This document shows positions 9,519 through 20,345 of a stretch of 64,000 bases of DNA, piece after piece. The translations under genes were made by a program, and so were the position numbers. Origin of the DNA: Malaya genurostris (Eukaryota; Arthropoda; Insecta; Diptera; Culicidae); assembly GCF_030247185.1 (NCBI RefSeq), contig NC_080571.1:3092001-3156000 (forward strand), read 5' to 3'. The notes under the pieces are model-generated. The model saw nothing but the letters and a program-made list of their open reading frames with translations. It did no database searches and was not told the origin of the DNA. Numbering within the stretch: the first letter of the stretch is position 1; each line of letters starts with the position of its first letter.

Positions 9519-12500
9519 ATGTCAGATACGGTGGAAAAACGAAAGATTAATGAACTGCGAGTAGTCGATCTTAAACAGGAACTAGAAAAACGTGGAAAAG
9601 ATGGCAATGGAGTAAAAAATGTGCTAATTGAACGTTTGACTCAGGTGAGCGCAGACATTTTGCTTTTCTTGATCTGTCGCCATGTTGAATTTTTCGGTTT
9701 AGGAAATTTTTTCTCGCTTTCCCCGGAAAATTATTAGTAATTCTTGACATATTTATTTTAATAGGTTCTTAAAGATGAGAAACAGAATCCTGATACTTAT
9801 GAATTCGAGATTGTAATTACGGGAAAAACTCCGGCCAAAAAAGGTAAACCCGGAGCTGGAGGCAAAGAGGATGGTTCTGCCACGGCTGGTGATGCAAATG
9901 GTAATGAAGATGCTGATGGAAATTCGGACGTTATAATAGTGTTGGACGATTGCAATACAGATAATGCTTCGGATGGAAAATCAGCCACGGAAGAAAAAAA
10001 GGTAACAACGAAAATTTGTTTCTCCGAGGAAAAGAAACGTAATCGCGCATGTGTTTCAGAAGGATGGAACAGCCCAGTCTGTAACGACCAACGGAAACGC
10101 GGACAAGAATGGCAAAGACGACACTAAAGAAGCGGACAACGAAGATTCACTCAATTTGACTATTGGCGAAGAAGATGAGAAGCTGCTTCATGACGATAGC
10201 AATGTTGAAAACGACAAGAAAGGTGATAATTTCATTTTATTTCAGTTCAAAAGCATGCTAAGTATATGCAAGGATAAACAATTTTTTGATATTGTAACGT
10301 AGAACAAATGTGATGACTACTACACAACTGTTTGAAAAGTTAGAACACTATCTTTTCTGATGCCAAAAAAGTTTGGTTCATACTGAATTTTTAAAATATT
10401 TTATTCACTGTCCGGCCGAAAAGCTACCCAATATGAAAATGCCTGCTTTATTTATATTCTAGGTGTCAATGCCGGAAAAGGATCTGTTAAAACAGCTGAA
10501 ACCAATTCTACTGACGGTAATAAAAAGGGAGATAACACAAGGTACTGCACTAATACTTTCACGTATAATTTGACAGCTTATTAATTATTTTTTCTACTTT
10601 TTAGTGAGAAAACTGGGACGCCGAAAGATGATCAAGGTAATTTCTGACCGTAACAGTCTAGATTAGTATACAAGCTGAAACTACTTCTCTAAGTAGTTCT
10701 AGCTTTATTTTAATATTAGCCAATTTTGATATTTTTTCCACAATGTGTCAGACAGTGGATGTTTAATTGTCAACTGACATAGTGTATTATTTCAAGTGCT
10801 TTAGTGAAGGTAGTACGTTAGTGTAATATATTTCCAATTATTTTTGGAAACGGTTGAAGCGGAGCAGAAATATTCCATCGTTAGTTACCAGAATTGTAGC
10901 GCGACAGTGACAAGAACAAAATCCCAAACATACCAATTTTGCCACTATCTAAAAAAATAATGTATAATGTTTGTCTATATTTTTCGTTCGTTCGAATCCG
11001 GAATTTGTGTTTGCAGAGAGTGGCAGCAAGTCATCAATTGCAAAATCTACCGATTCCAAGTCGAAATCGTCGCCGACTTCAAGTGAAAAGTCTTCAACTG
11101 TGTCCCGTAATCTCTGGGTATCGGGACTGTCATCACTGACCCGTGCTACTGATCTGAAGTTGATTTTCTCCAAATACGGCAAAGTAATCGGAGCAAAGGT
11201 AGTCACGAACACCCGTACGCCAGGGACTCGCTGCTATGGTTACGTGACGATGGCATCGGCCAAGGACGCAACAGAATGCATCACCAATCTACACCGGACC
11301 GAATTACACGGACGTATGATTTCAGTTGAACGAGCCAAGTCTGATTTGGGACCAGCGAAGCCCGCCGGAAGTAGTGGTGAATCCAAGACGGCAACAACCA
11401 CCAAATCGGATGAGAATGCCGATGCTGGCAAAGTTAAGGAAAGAGAAGAAAAGAAAGAAGACAACGGCAGCAGATCGAGCAGTGATCGTCATCGGTCATA
11501 CCACAGAAGCCGGTCCCAGTATCGTGGCAGATCGCCTGTTCGTTCGCGGTCACCATATCGCGGCAAATCCCAGGTTCGCGGAAGAAGTCAATTTAGAGAC
11601 GAGAAACCTAGGGAGGATAGAATTAAAGATGACGACAAGACCGAGAAAAATAAAGATGATATTGCGAAGAAAGACGCTGAACAATCTTCACGTGATCGCC
11701 ATGACCGAGATGGAGATCGTCGGGATGGCCAACGCAGTCGCGATCGGGAGCGTGAGGTTTTGTCGTTGCAGAAAATACGCGAAGAACGTGATCGCCAACG
11801 GCTGCGGGAAAAAGAACGTCAACTGCGTGAGGAAGAACGTCGTCGCCGGGAGATGCGTGCTCGCCAGCGGGAAGAGGAAGCGATGTTGCGACGTGAACGA
11901 GAGAAGCTAGCCATTGAGCGGGCTCGCATTGAAAAGGAGAAGGCCGATCTGCTGCGCATCGAACGCGAGCGCCAGAAGTTGGAACGTGAGAAGATTGAGC
12001 TCGAGCGGTTGGAACTGAAGCGCCAGCAAAGGAAGTACGGTTGAAATTTATCTCTTTAAGATTAATCCATTTTCTTTCTCTATATATTTTATACGGCATT
12101 CCAATCCGGTATCGAATTATGTGTGTATGGCATGCAAAACTTTCAATTGAGTTTGCAGTATGCACTTCGGCAAGCTTGTAGATTTTTGTGTTTCGTTTTA
12201 TTCAAATTATTCCGATTTTCGTAAAAAAAACGACCAAACATCTGGTGTGACAAAATATCTCCTGCTGGCTGCACCTTTCAATTTCCAGTAGAAGCTGTCA
12301 TCAACAAAAAGCACAACGCAACATCGAAGAAAGAATATTCAACGGATTCACCAAAGGCATTGGCTGTACGAAAGAGGAATTTCAAGTTTGGATTTTGCTA
12401 GTCGTTGTTTAGTAAATCATCCAGTTTTTGTATCAGTGGCCAATGCAATACAACGCAGAAATGACAACTAGAATCAAGACTGTTGTAGAAATGCGTTTTC

Positions 12501-13830
12501 TCACTTGCCTTGTTTGGTAAGTTCGTTATACATCAGAACGGACATGAGGTGTTTCCTGCAAATACAACTGATTAGCTGTTCCCTTCTTCAAGGCATCACG
12601 ACCACGCTAACTAGACGTCCTGCTGAACATCGTACACTTTTGGATTGATGTCATACAACTTTATTGAGTCGTAGCAGGAGATATTTTGTCATTTTAATAA
12701 ATTCATCGCTCTCGGAATGCCTGTTCAGAGTTAGGTAGAAATAAAAATGCTGTTAGGTGATTTTAAACCGTAACAAATCGGGCGTTGCCACGGTCCTAAT
12801 GATTTTTTTAAGAGCTGTCAAGCAAAAAGTCCATTGGTTCCAACCAGTCGTTCTCATACACAATGCGCTCGAGCTTTGGAAAATTCCATCTCGAAGACCA
12901 CCCTTACAACATTTCCTTATGAAGGCACTGATCTTTTTTACGTTTGTTTATTTTTAACATTTCCTCCAATGTAAATCAAATCTTGCGATAGGATTGAGGA
13001 GGCGAAACGGAACCTAAAGCGACCATCCACGGACCATGCACACTTTGATGACGATCGGAAACGTACAACAACATCAGACAGGCGGTTTGAAGCACCTCCT
13101 CCGCCTTCGATTTCAGTTTCTGGGTAATTTAGTTTCTTATCCGATCAAATTTATCGAGGTTCGAAATGAATTTTGTTTTTGTTTCAGTCGCGGAACGTAT
13201 CCTTCGACCGGAGACAAAAAGCGCCTGGACGATTATCCGTCATCGAAACGTGACGATTACGTATCCAAACGGGACGAGTATAAATCGCGGGATGATTACA
13301 AACAACGATCAGTTGACGATTATCGCCGACCGGACAATTTCAAGCGTAACGGTGGAGTAATCGACGACTATAAGCGAGATATGGATAGGCCAATAACGTC
13401 GATTGATTCTCGCTATTCCGACCAGCGATCTGGCAATCCCGGTAACATTGGTGACTACCGTGGTAGTGGTGGCCCTCGAGACGATCGTGATCGTAACGGA
13501 CCTGTACAGAAGTCACGCTACATGGATCCTGTTGAGAACCGATATTCTGATCGTTCTGGTGGTAGTGGAAGTAGTGGACCGTGGCATAACAATGCCGCAC
13601 CACTACAGATGAGCATGGGACCAAGTATTAACAATGATGGCTGGCGTATGGATAATGGTCAGGATAGGTACGATCGAACTTACAATGAAAGGAAAGCACC
13701 ACAAATGAACGCAGGTCCATTTATGGATCCCATCCGACAGAGTCAGTTCATAGGTGGTGGCGGTGGTGGGCGCCCGCAGGACAGATACGGTGCTCCCGTA
13801 TCTGGACGATTTGATAATGGTCGATACTAA
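9519..13830 (+). CDS. Saf-B: Scaffold attachment factor B-like protein (SAP + RRM), 8 exons
   Basis: Exons: 9519-9644, 9765-10001, 10060-10222, 10463-10541, 10605-10636, 11017-12034, 12992-13123, 13188-13830; the sum is 810 codons (809 residues plus stop) with all phases matching. Residues 8-42 form a SAP DNA-binding motif (INELRVVDLKQELEKRG...NVLIERL). An acidic low-complexity region follows. Residues about 243-320 are an RRM with RNP2 LWVSGL and RNP1-like CYGYVTMA. Then come an RS/RG-rich patch, a long Arg/Glu coiled coil (EERDRQRLREKERQLREEER) and a tail of repeated RDDY/KRDDY and Gly-rich words. This architecture is that of SAFB/SAFB2/SLTM, nuclear proteins linking chromatin scaffold regions, transcription and RNA processing. 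The ATG at 9519 begins the SAP-bearing exon. If the donor at 12035 is not used, translation ends at 12044 after KYG, giving a 554-residue form without the tail; two AATAAA signals in that intron support such an isoform. Confidence 0.9.
12035..12991 (+). promoter_or_regulatory. Intron/alternative 3'UTR of the SAFB-like gene with polyadenylation signals
   Basis: The sequence starts GTACGG right inside the codon for a C-terminal lysine and ends in ATAG. Read through, it gives a stop at 12042-12044. AATAAA occurs at 12696-12701 and again at 12740-12745, so it can serve as a 3'UTR of about 680 nt. A 19-nt exact inverted repeat (12248-12266 and 12673-12691) brackets it, the second half ending 4 nt before the first AATAAA. 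Confidence 0.65.
12248..12691. repeat. Exact 19-bp inverted repeat in the SAFB-like alternative intron
   Basis: TGACAAAATATCTCCTGCT at 12248 and AGCAGGAGATATTTTGTCA at 12673 are perfect reverse complements separated by 406 nt. Neither arm extends further. In RNA they could pair and place the polyadenylation signal at the base of a long hairpin. Confidence 0.85.
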
Positions 13831-14152
13831 TAAGAATTACACTAAAACAGTGTAATATTAAGTTCTAAGGCGTAATATAACCAGTTAGCCGGTTAGTTGG
13901 AACTGAAATGGTAGAGTTCATGCACTATTATAAACTTAGGCTCAGTTCAAGCTAGTGTAATTCATATACTAAGTGCAGTCGAGAATGCGATGAGATTAAA
14001 GAATAACTACCGTTCATATTGTATTACGTGTGGAAATCTCATTGCTGTGACATACATTCTTTACTTTTCTCGACGACATTGATGTGTGGTTATTTGGTTG
14101 ATGTAAAATTTTCCTTCGATCGTAATTATCATTTTAAGAAATATGATAGACA

Positions 14153-14158
14153 AATAAA
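14153..14158 (+). promoter_or_regulatory. Candidate polyadenylation signal of the long SAFB-like transcript
   Basis: AATAAA occurs about 325 nt downstream of the stop at 13828-13830; the sequence between has no other gene. Between 14160 and 14380 I see nothing recognisable. Confidence 0.45.
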
Positions 14159-14380
14159 ACAGAGAAAAAAACAATTTTTTACTGTCGCTTAGAAAGAAAA
14201 ACAATTTCTGAAGGGTTGTAAGACTTTCTCCCAGCCCGGTGGCCCTTATTATCGTTCTCACTTCAACTTACACTTTCACTTCACTCACATATCATTTCAC
14301 TTAATCGCTGTAGTGGACGTTTATCATTCGCATCAGTTTTAGATCAGCATATGTATGGGTGTGTGCCAAATATTCGTCCC

Positions 14381-14539
14381 GATTCTGTATTTTGTTCGAC
14401 TCGAAATATTTCGATCGAATACGAAATTTTCCATCTCGATCGAGTTCGAGTTTTCCATACAAAAACATCACTAGATCGAAGTACAGGATGCAAATCTTTA
14501 CATTCGAACGAAATATTCCGATTCGATCGAAATACAGAA
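14381..14539. mobile_element. CGATCG-rich MITE, copy 1
   Basis: Begins GATTCTGTATTTTGTTCGAC and ends ATTCGATCGAAATACAGAA: terminal inverted repeats built on ATTCTGTATTTCG. It contains TCGAGTTTTCCATACAAAAAC, the reverse complement of the interior of the other copies, so it lies in opposite orientation to the copy at 14587-14735. Noncoding, about 160-180 bp. Confidence 0.75.
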
Positions 14540-14586
14540 CTTTCTCGGAGATGGCTGAACCGATTTTTAAAAAAACCTACACCTCT

Positions 14587-14735
14587 ATTCTGTATTTCAA
14601 TCGAATGCAACAATTTGCATTCTGTAATTCGATCGAGTGATGCTTTTGTATTGAAAACTCGAACTCAATCGAGATACAGAAAGCAATATTTCGTATTCGA
14701 TCGAAATATTTCGATTCGAACAATTATAGAATCGG
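14587..14735. mobile_element. CGATCG-rich MITE, copy 2
   Basis: Begins ATTCTGTATTTCAATCGAAT and carries TTGCATTCTGTAATTCGATCG and GAGTGATGCTTTTGTAT, as in the copies near 19.8 and 20.1 kb. Ends TTATAGAATCGGG. It forms an inverted pair with copy 1, about 47 bp apart. Confidence 0.75.
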
Positions 14736-14771
14736 GATGTAAGATACAAATGAAAACCATTTTCTCATATT

Positions 14772-14930
14772 CAGTGGCGTATTTAGGGGAGCGGCCTGAA
14801 ACCTTTTTTTAGCTCGCCCAAGGCATCTTTTCGGAAATGGAGTTCAGCTTGTTTTTTGCTCATTAAATCGACGATAGGGGCGGTAAATCTCATTTTGCCC
14901 CGGGCGCCAAATTTCCTCGGTACGCCACTG
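14772..14930. mobile_element. hAT-type MITE, 159 bp, perfect 8-bp target duplication
   Basis: Termini CAGTGGCGTA and TACGCCACTG are exact inverted repeats of the CAGTGGCGTA class typical of hAT elements. The flanks are CTCATATT at 14764-14771 and CTCATATT at 14931-14938, an exact 8-bp target site duplication, which hAT transposases produce. The interior is GC-richer (GCCCCGGGCGCC) and has no transposase; it must have been mobilised in trans. Confidence 0.92.
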
Positions 14931-15189
14931 CTCATATTACTTATATATTCAAAAACATCACTAGAAGATTCTGTCAAGATTTTTTTTCAAAGTTGAATAA
15001 AATCCAAAACTTTCTTTGGTATATACTACCATCATCTTTTCAATTTGAAAAAAGTTATGTCAAGTTGATATAGATTGAAATGTGGCAACCCTGCACACTA
15101 TACAATAATGAACAAAGCACGCTGTGTGCTAGGCGGGTGCGCTTTCTTCTTCTTCCGTACCAGCACGTATCGATGCGTGCTGATTTTGC

Positions 15190-15985
15190 ATCATTTTGGA
15201 TGACAGTTTGAAAGTTTTGATACTCATTGCCTATAATTTCGGAACCGGAATCTTTCGGATCTGGATGAAATTGCCCAGTATCTTTAAAGACACTGAGAAC
15301 TTTAATTTGAATCATGATTTGTAAAAATCGGTTAAACCGTTGCTGAAAAATCGAAGTGAGTTCCGTTTTTGGAGCTTTTCTTCACTATTACCGGTGCGTT
15401 CGAAAGCGGAAACCGGGCACTAGTGGTCTCAAAGTGAATTTAAATATCCACCAACTAACAAGATCTGTCAACTAGATGCATTTACCAGTAGATTTTATAA
15501 AAATGTGCACCTCGTTTCGCCATCGCTTGTGAGAAAATACTCATGAAATTTAATTTTTTTTTCTAATCGCACTGGAACCGGTAGTTGGGTCAGGATTAAT
15601 TTTTCGGGGAAATTCAAATAATTTGAAGACCTTTCATATGCATCTTAGTTTGTAAAAATCGGTTAAGAAATTTCCGAGAAAATTGAGCACGCATTTTCTC
15701 ATATATTTGCACATTTTGCCTTGTAATTCCGGAGCCGGAAGCTGGATAAAGATAAAATTCAATAGTGATCTATGGAACCATAAGACCTTTCGTTTGAATC
15801 TAATTTTGTGAAAATCGATCACGCCATCTCTGAGAAAAGTGAGTGACTTTTTTTTTCATTTGTTTGGTGCATATCACCCTGTAACTCTGCAACCGGAAGT
15901 CGGATCGGGATAAAATTCAATAGCGATCTATGGGACCGTAAGACCTTTCATTTGAATCTGAGTTTGTGAAAATCGGTTCAGCCCT
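15190..15985. repeat. Degenerate tandem repeat, about 165-180-bp units
   Basis: Four units each contain a CCGGAACCGGAAG-like word, GGATAAAATTCAATAG, AAGACCTTTCATTTGAATCT, TTTGTGAAAATCGGTT and CGAGAAAA, diverged by many substitutions. Similar units occur at 38560-38890. Noncoding. The 230 bases that follow before the LINE hold nothing recognised. Confidence 0.8.
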
Positions 15986-16220
15986 CAGCTTAAGCTTTTG
16001 TTTGTAAAAAATATTCATTTTGTTTTGTTTTTACGAGTAAAATAATTTCTTTCGAATAATGTGAAGGCTTGTGTTTGGTACATTTTTCTTCAATTTTTTT
16101 AGGGGTTAGCCAAATTTTGTGCTAGGGCACATAACCGCTTTTATTATTTTTACGTTTCGTCTTTGACTCATCAGTGCAGAGCAGTTCAAATTATTGCAGT
16201 TTCTAATATTATTAATATTA

Positions 16221-17735
16221 GGAGGAAATCGGCTAACTGAGGAACAACAAAGCCGCGGGTAATGACCAGATACCAGGCGAGCTGCTCAAACATGGAGGAG
16301 AGGCACTGGCTAGAGCGCTGCACTGGATGATTTCTATGATTTGGGAGGAGGCGATTCTACCGCAGGAATGGATGGATGGAGTGGTATGTCTCGTCTACAA
16401 AAAGGGCGATAAGCTAGATTGTTGCAATTACCGCACAATCACATTGCTCAACGTCGCCTACAAGGTACTCTCCCAAATCCTTTGCCGTCGTCTATCACCA
16501 ATAGCTAAGGAATTCGTAGGGCCGTACCAAGCGGGATTTACTGGAGCCCGCGCCACTACGGATCACATATTCGCGATAAGACAAGTACTCCATAAGTGTC
16601 GTGAATACAACGTACCCACGCTTGAAAGCGGCATACGACAAAATCGATCGAGAGCAGCTATGGCACATAATGCACGAATACGGTTTCCCGGATAAACTGA
16701 CGCGATTGGTCAAAGCAACGATGGATAGAGTGATGTGCTACGTCCGAGTATCTGGGACGCTCTCGAGTCCCTTCGAATCTCGGAGAGGGCTACGGCAAGG
16801 TGATGGACTCTCTTGTATCTCGTTCAATATAGCCTTGGAAGGTGTGATTCGAAGAGCGAGGATCGACACGAGTGGCACGATCTTCCGAAAGTCCGTACAA
16901 CTTTTTGGCTTCGCTGACGATATTGATATTGTGACACGTAACCTTGAGAAGATGACGGAAACCTACATCGGACTGAACGCTGAAGCTAGGCGTATCGGAC
17001 TGGCCATAAATGCGTCGAAAACAAAATACATGAGAGGAAGAGAAGAAACACTACGCCTCCCACCACGAATATTGGTAGATTGTGACGATATCGAGGTGGT
17101 TGACGAGTTCGTGTATTTGGGCTCACTGGTGACCGCCGATAATGACACCAGCAGAGAAATACAGAGACGTATTTTGGCAGGGAATCGTGCGTACTTTGGA
17201 CTCAGAAAAACCCTTCGATCGAGAATAGTACGCCACCGCACGAAATTGACCATCTACAAATCGCTCATTAGACCGGTTGTTGTCTATAACCGCGAAACCT
17301 GGACTATGTTGGCAGAGGACCAACGCGCCCTCAGTGTTTTCGAAAGAAAGGTACTGAGGACCATCTATGGCGGAGTGCAGATGGAAGACGGAACGTGGAG
17401 ACGGCGTATGAATCACGAATTGCAACAGCTGCTAGGAGAACCACCCATCGCACGGACAGCTAAAATCGGACGTCTACGATAGGCTGGGCATGTCTTAAGG
17501 ATGTCGGACGACAGCCCAGTGAAAATGGTTCTTGAATCTAATCCGACTGGTACTAGAAGAAAAGGAGCGCAGCGAGCAAGGTGGATCGATCAAGTGGAGG
17601 GTGATCTCAGCAGCATCCGTGCCTTGAGTGGCTGGCGACGAGCAGCCATGGAGCGAGTTATGTGGAGACGTATTCTGGATACAGCAATGGACACCCCAGG
17701 CCTATAGCTGTTAGGTAAGGTAAGGTAAGTAATAT
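16221..17735 (+). pseudogene. Non-LTR retrotransposon fragment, reverse transcriptase with 3' tail (decayed)
   Basis: A close relative of the minus-strand copy at 6.3-7.7 kb. It encodes KLDCCNYRTITLLNVAYKVL, QAGFTGARATTDHIF, RQGDGLSCISFNIALEGVIR, the catalytic box GFADDIDIV and a C-terminal region with ERKVLRTIYGGVQMEDGTW and RMSDDSPVKMVLE. Inactivating changes: a stop at 16234-16236 (AAG to TAA relative to the other copy), a deletion of about 20 nt near 16619 that shifts frame inside the FIDFKAAYD motif, and a stop at 17480-17482 where Trp is expected. It is 5'-truncated: the endonuclease is absent. The 3' end is intact-looking, with stop near 17705 then a TAGGTAAGGTAAGGTAAG simple-repeat tail, as expected for 3'-primed reverse transcription. 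Clade not assigned. Confidence 0.88.
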
Positions 17736-17736
17736 T

Positions 17737-17830
17737 ATTAACTACCAATACTTACGCTTGGATTGATGAAAAGCCCGATGAAAAATATATAAGCAGATAA
17801 AATTTCACTCATGAAACGCGTAGAAAACTT
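17737..17830. repeat. Left part of the LINE-flanking repeat, second copy
   Basis: Matches 7903-8000 (AGCAGATAAAATTTCACTCA, GAAACGCGTA). It starts directly after the LINE tail; its continuation is displaced to 19040-19250 by an inserted element. Confidence 0.65.
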
Positions 17831-17856
17831 TTCTCATGTTGATACGCAATATATTC

Positions 17857-19032
17857 ACCCTCATTCTTGTTTACGTCCGTATCCGCTATACGACGAACGG
17901 GTACTTTCGAACGAATACGAATAAGCCATTCTTGTTTTCACTCGAACGCGACTCGTTTGCCACAAAATATTCAAATATCAGTAAACTTCTTCAAAAAAAA
18001 TGCTAAGCATTGATGAAATCAGTCCAATTCTTGTGATTAACCATATGCGAAACGCTAGAATGAAGCTTCAAACGATACGTGTATTCGAACATCATTCGTA
18101 CGAACGAAAAGTCGCATTCTCGTTTACGGACGAATAGACTAAATGCCGTGGTTTCGATTCGTCAGTTTAATGTTGCGAATCAATCGTTCGAACACATTGA
18201 AAAATGTTTAACCGATTTCTAACAAAATTATTTTCGAATCTAAAGGTGATTTGTAATCAAATCATAAATTTGTGTTTTGCATAAAACATTTAGAAAGCAT
18301 AGCAGTATAGTAAAATGCTGTTTTTTGGCGTGCCTTTGAATATATGCGAGGTTCAAAGTTTTTACGCATCAATTTTAAATCTATGAAGTACTTTATGGAA
18401 AATACGCCATGGGTTATTTTATATTAAATGCATGATTTTACCAATGTAATAAATAAGTAGGCTATCGAAAACTTGACAAAATTGCAAGAAAAATGCAACA
18501 TATTTTTCGCAGATACTACTGATCGGACTGCTGTTTTAAATGTTTTTTTTTAACTTTGCATGAAGTTTAATTTGAAAATTTCATTTACCGACATGAATGA
18601 AATTGGTCCTGAGTGCGATATTTATTTCTTATGTAGCATTCGTCACTTCCTTGATGCTTGGAATCTTCCTTAAAAAACTACCTGCGCTACCGATCCTTCT
18701 TTTGCATAGGAATCGCGTACGTACACGTTCGAGTGAAAACAAGAATGGCTTGTTCGCATTCGTTCGAAAGCATGTGTTCGTCGAATAGTCAATACGGCCG
18801 TAAGCGAGCATGATGATACAAAATCAGCGAAAAAAACAAGTCAAATAACAAATGATAGCAAAGATTTTTATTTACAACTCAAATCTGTACCAGAACGGAT
18901 AATTTAAAGTTGGATGGGCGTTGTTTTTATGCATGTACGATGTTTAAGTGTGATTGATTCGAACGTAAACGGGAATACGAATTTGATATACTTTCGAACG
19001 TATCGCATACGGCCGTAAACAAGAATGAGGGT
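17857..19032. mobile_element. Nested inverted-repeat element(s), about 1.18 kb
   Basis: Ends are ACCCTCATTCTTGTTTACG and CGTAAACAAGAATGAGGGT, a terminal inverted repeat that continues with CCGTATNCG words. A second right-hand terminus lies inside at about 18690-18812 (GTGAAAACAAGAATGGCTTG then ACGGCCGTAAGCGAGCATGA), matching the left arm 17857-17955 over about 100 bp. This suggests one element (17857 to about 18812) plus an extra terminal segment. The interior is AT-rich and noncoding with ACGAACG words. No clear target duplication could be defined. Confidence 0.75.
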
Positions 19033-19039
19033 AATTGAA

Positions 19040-19250
19040 TTATTTCAACAATAAAATCAGCTGGAACAATTATTTTTTTCGTTTGGCAAGACCAAAATAT
19101 TTATTAACACTGAACAGAGATGTTTGTTGATGTAGAAGGTAGAAAATGGTTTAAAATAATCATACTCTAGCTTGAAATTACAATGAACCAGATTCAAAAA
19201 ATCTACTAACCGATTTGTTATTTTAAACAAGTTCCATTTCTCTTTTAGCC
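19040..19250. repeat. Right part of the LINE-flanking repeat, second copy
   Basis: Matches 8228-8440: TTTCAACAATAAAATCAGC, CTGAACAGAGATG, TTGTTATTTTAAACAAG. From 19251 to 19720 the sequence is AT-rich and I see no gene; a short direct duplication of CAATAGGCTTTTTTATTTGA occurs at about 19633 and 19668. Confidence 0.65.
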
Positions 19251-19722
19251 TTACAAAAAGAAAAATAAAGGTAGTTGGAAATTGCAGTTGTGTTTCGCAA
19301 ACTGAACCTAAAACATGTCTTTTATTATTCGCTCCAGCGCAATCCGTTTTTTTAGTTTAGGAGTATTAAACAGAATAGGGGTGTTAATATTTGATTTTAA
19401 ATTTTATTCACGAACATTGCAGTTGAAAGTAACTTCAAGAACAAAAAATTTGTCAATTACTTTTTCAAATAATTTAAATTTAATAATCTAAAATAATTAA
19501 AGAAATTCGTTTAAAATTCAGAAATTTTTTTTAAAGGAAATTTCCACATTCATCAATCTCAAGAAATGCTTCAAAAATTTTGAAACTTTTAACCTTGTTT
19601 AGATTTAGAATATATTTTACTCCACGAAAATCAATAGGCTTTTTTATTTGAATCTATAATCAAATCAATAGGCTTTTTTATTTGAATCTGAGAATGCTGA
19701 AATGTGTAATTCGGATAGTATC

Positions 19723-19898
19723 ACCCCAATTCTGTGTTTCGATCGAATCGGATTTTGTCGAACGAATGTAAAAATTTGCATTCTTTAATTCGATTGAGTG
19801 ATGCTTTTATATGGAAAACTCGAATCGATTGAGCTACAGAATGCCAAATTTCGAATCCGATCGAAACAATCCGGTTCGAACGAAATACAGAATCGGGG
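19723..19898. mobile_element. CGATCG-rich MITE, copy 3
   Basis: Starts CACCCCAATTCTGTGTTTCG and ends GAAATACAGAATCGGGGTGA, giving terminal inverted repeats of about 20 bp. Very similar to the copy at 20055-20233. Noncoding, about 176 bp. Confidence 0.85.
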
Positions 19899-20054
19899 TG
19901 AGTATATCAATCAATCGAACTTCTATTGCAAAGTCACAAATCTCCAAATAACTAGGGGAACGTGCTAATTAAGCCAATTCGTTCTGATTATAAAGCTTTT
20001 ATGGTTTATGATTAGCCTTACTTACCTTATCTATCAGCAAATATAGCTAATTCA

Positions 20055-20233
20055 TCCCTATTCTGTATTTCGATCGAATCGGATTTTGTCGAACGAATGT
20101 AAAAATTTGCATTCTGTAAAATGATCGAGTGATGCTTTTGTATGGAAAACTAGAACTAGATTGAGTTACAGAATGCCAAATTTCGAATCCGATCGAAACA
20201 ATCCGGTTCGAACGAAATACAGAATCGAGGTGA
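20055..20233. mobile_element. CGATCG-rich MITE, copy 4
   Basis: Starts CATCCCTATTCTGTATTTCG and ends GAAATACAGAATCGAGGTG. It shares GGATTTTGTCGAACGAATGT and CCAAATTTCGAATCCGATCG with copy 3, only a handful of changes apart, so these two are the youngest pair. Confidence 0.85.
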
Positions 20234-20239
20234 TTATCA

Positions 20240-20345
20240 AGATATCATCCAGCTCTCACATTCTACGAACAAATTGTAAGCGACATACTTTTTCGCAAGC
20301 ATGGCGCTCTTTCAGGCGAGCCGGATCGAATCTCGTGCATACAAG
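20240..20345. repeat. Partial copy of the 32.3/32.7 kb repeat
   Basis: CAAGATATCATCCAGCTCTC then CTTTCAGGCGAGCC and ATCGAATCTCGTGCATAC match 32300-32395 and 32700-32790. It starts almost directly after MITE copy 4. From 20346 to 22089 I see no exon; the part nearest 22089 is probably the 3'UTR of the TRIP12 gene. Confidence 0.6.

Noticed and set aside
12757..12957. 66-codon frame in the SAFB-like intron as an extra exon
   Set aside because: It lies within the intron, lacks consensus borders and would break the frame that otherwise runs through the 12034/12992 junction.
15190..15985. CRISPR-like array from the regularly spaced repeated words
   Set aside because: Units are diverged over their whole length with no constant-repeat/unique-spacer pattern, and this is a eukaryotic genome.
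16495..17425. Minus-strand open frames overlapping the plus-strand LINE
   Set aside because: They are mirror frames of the RT coding sequence and mirror those seen on the plus strand at 6332-6802.
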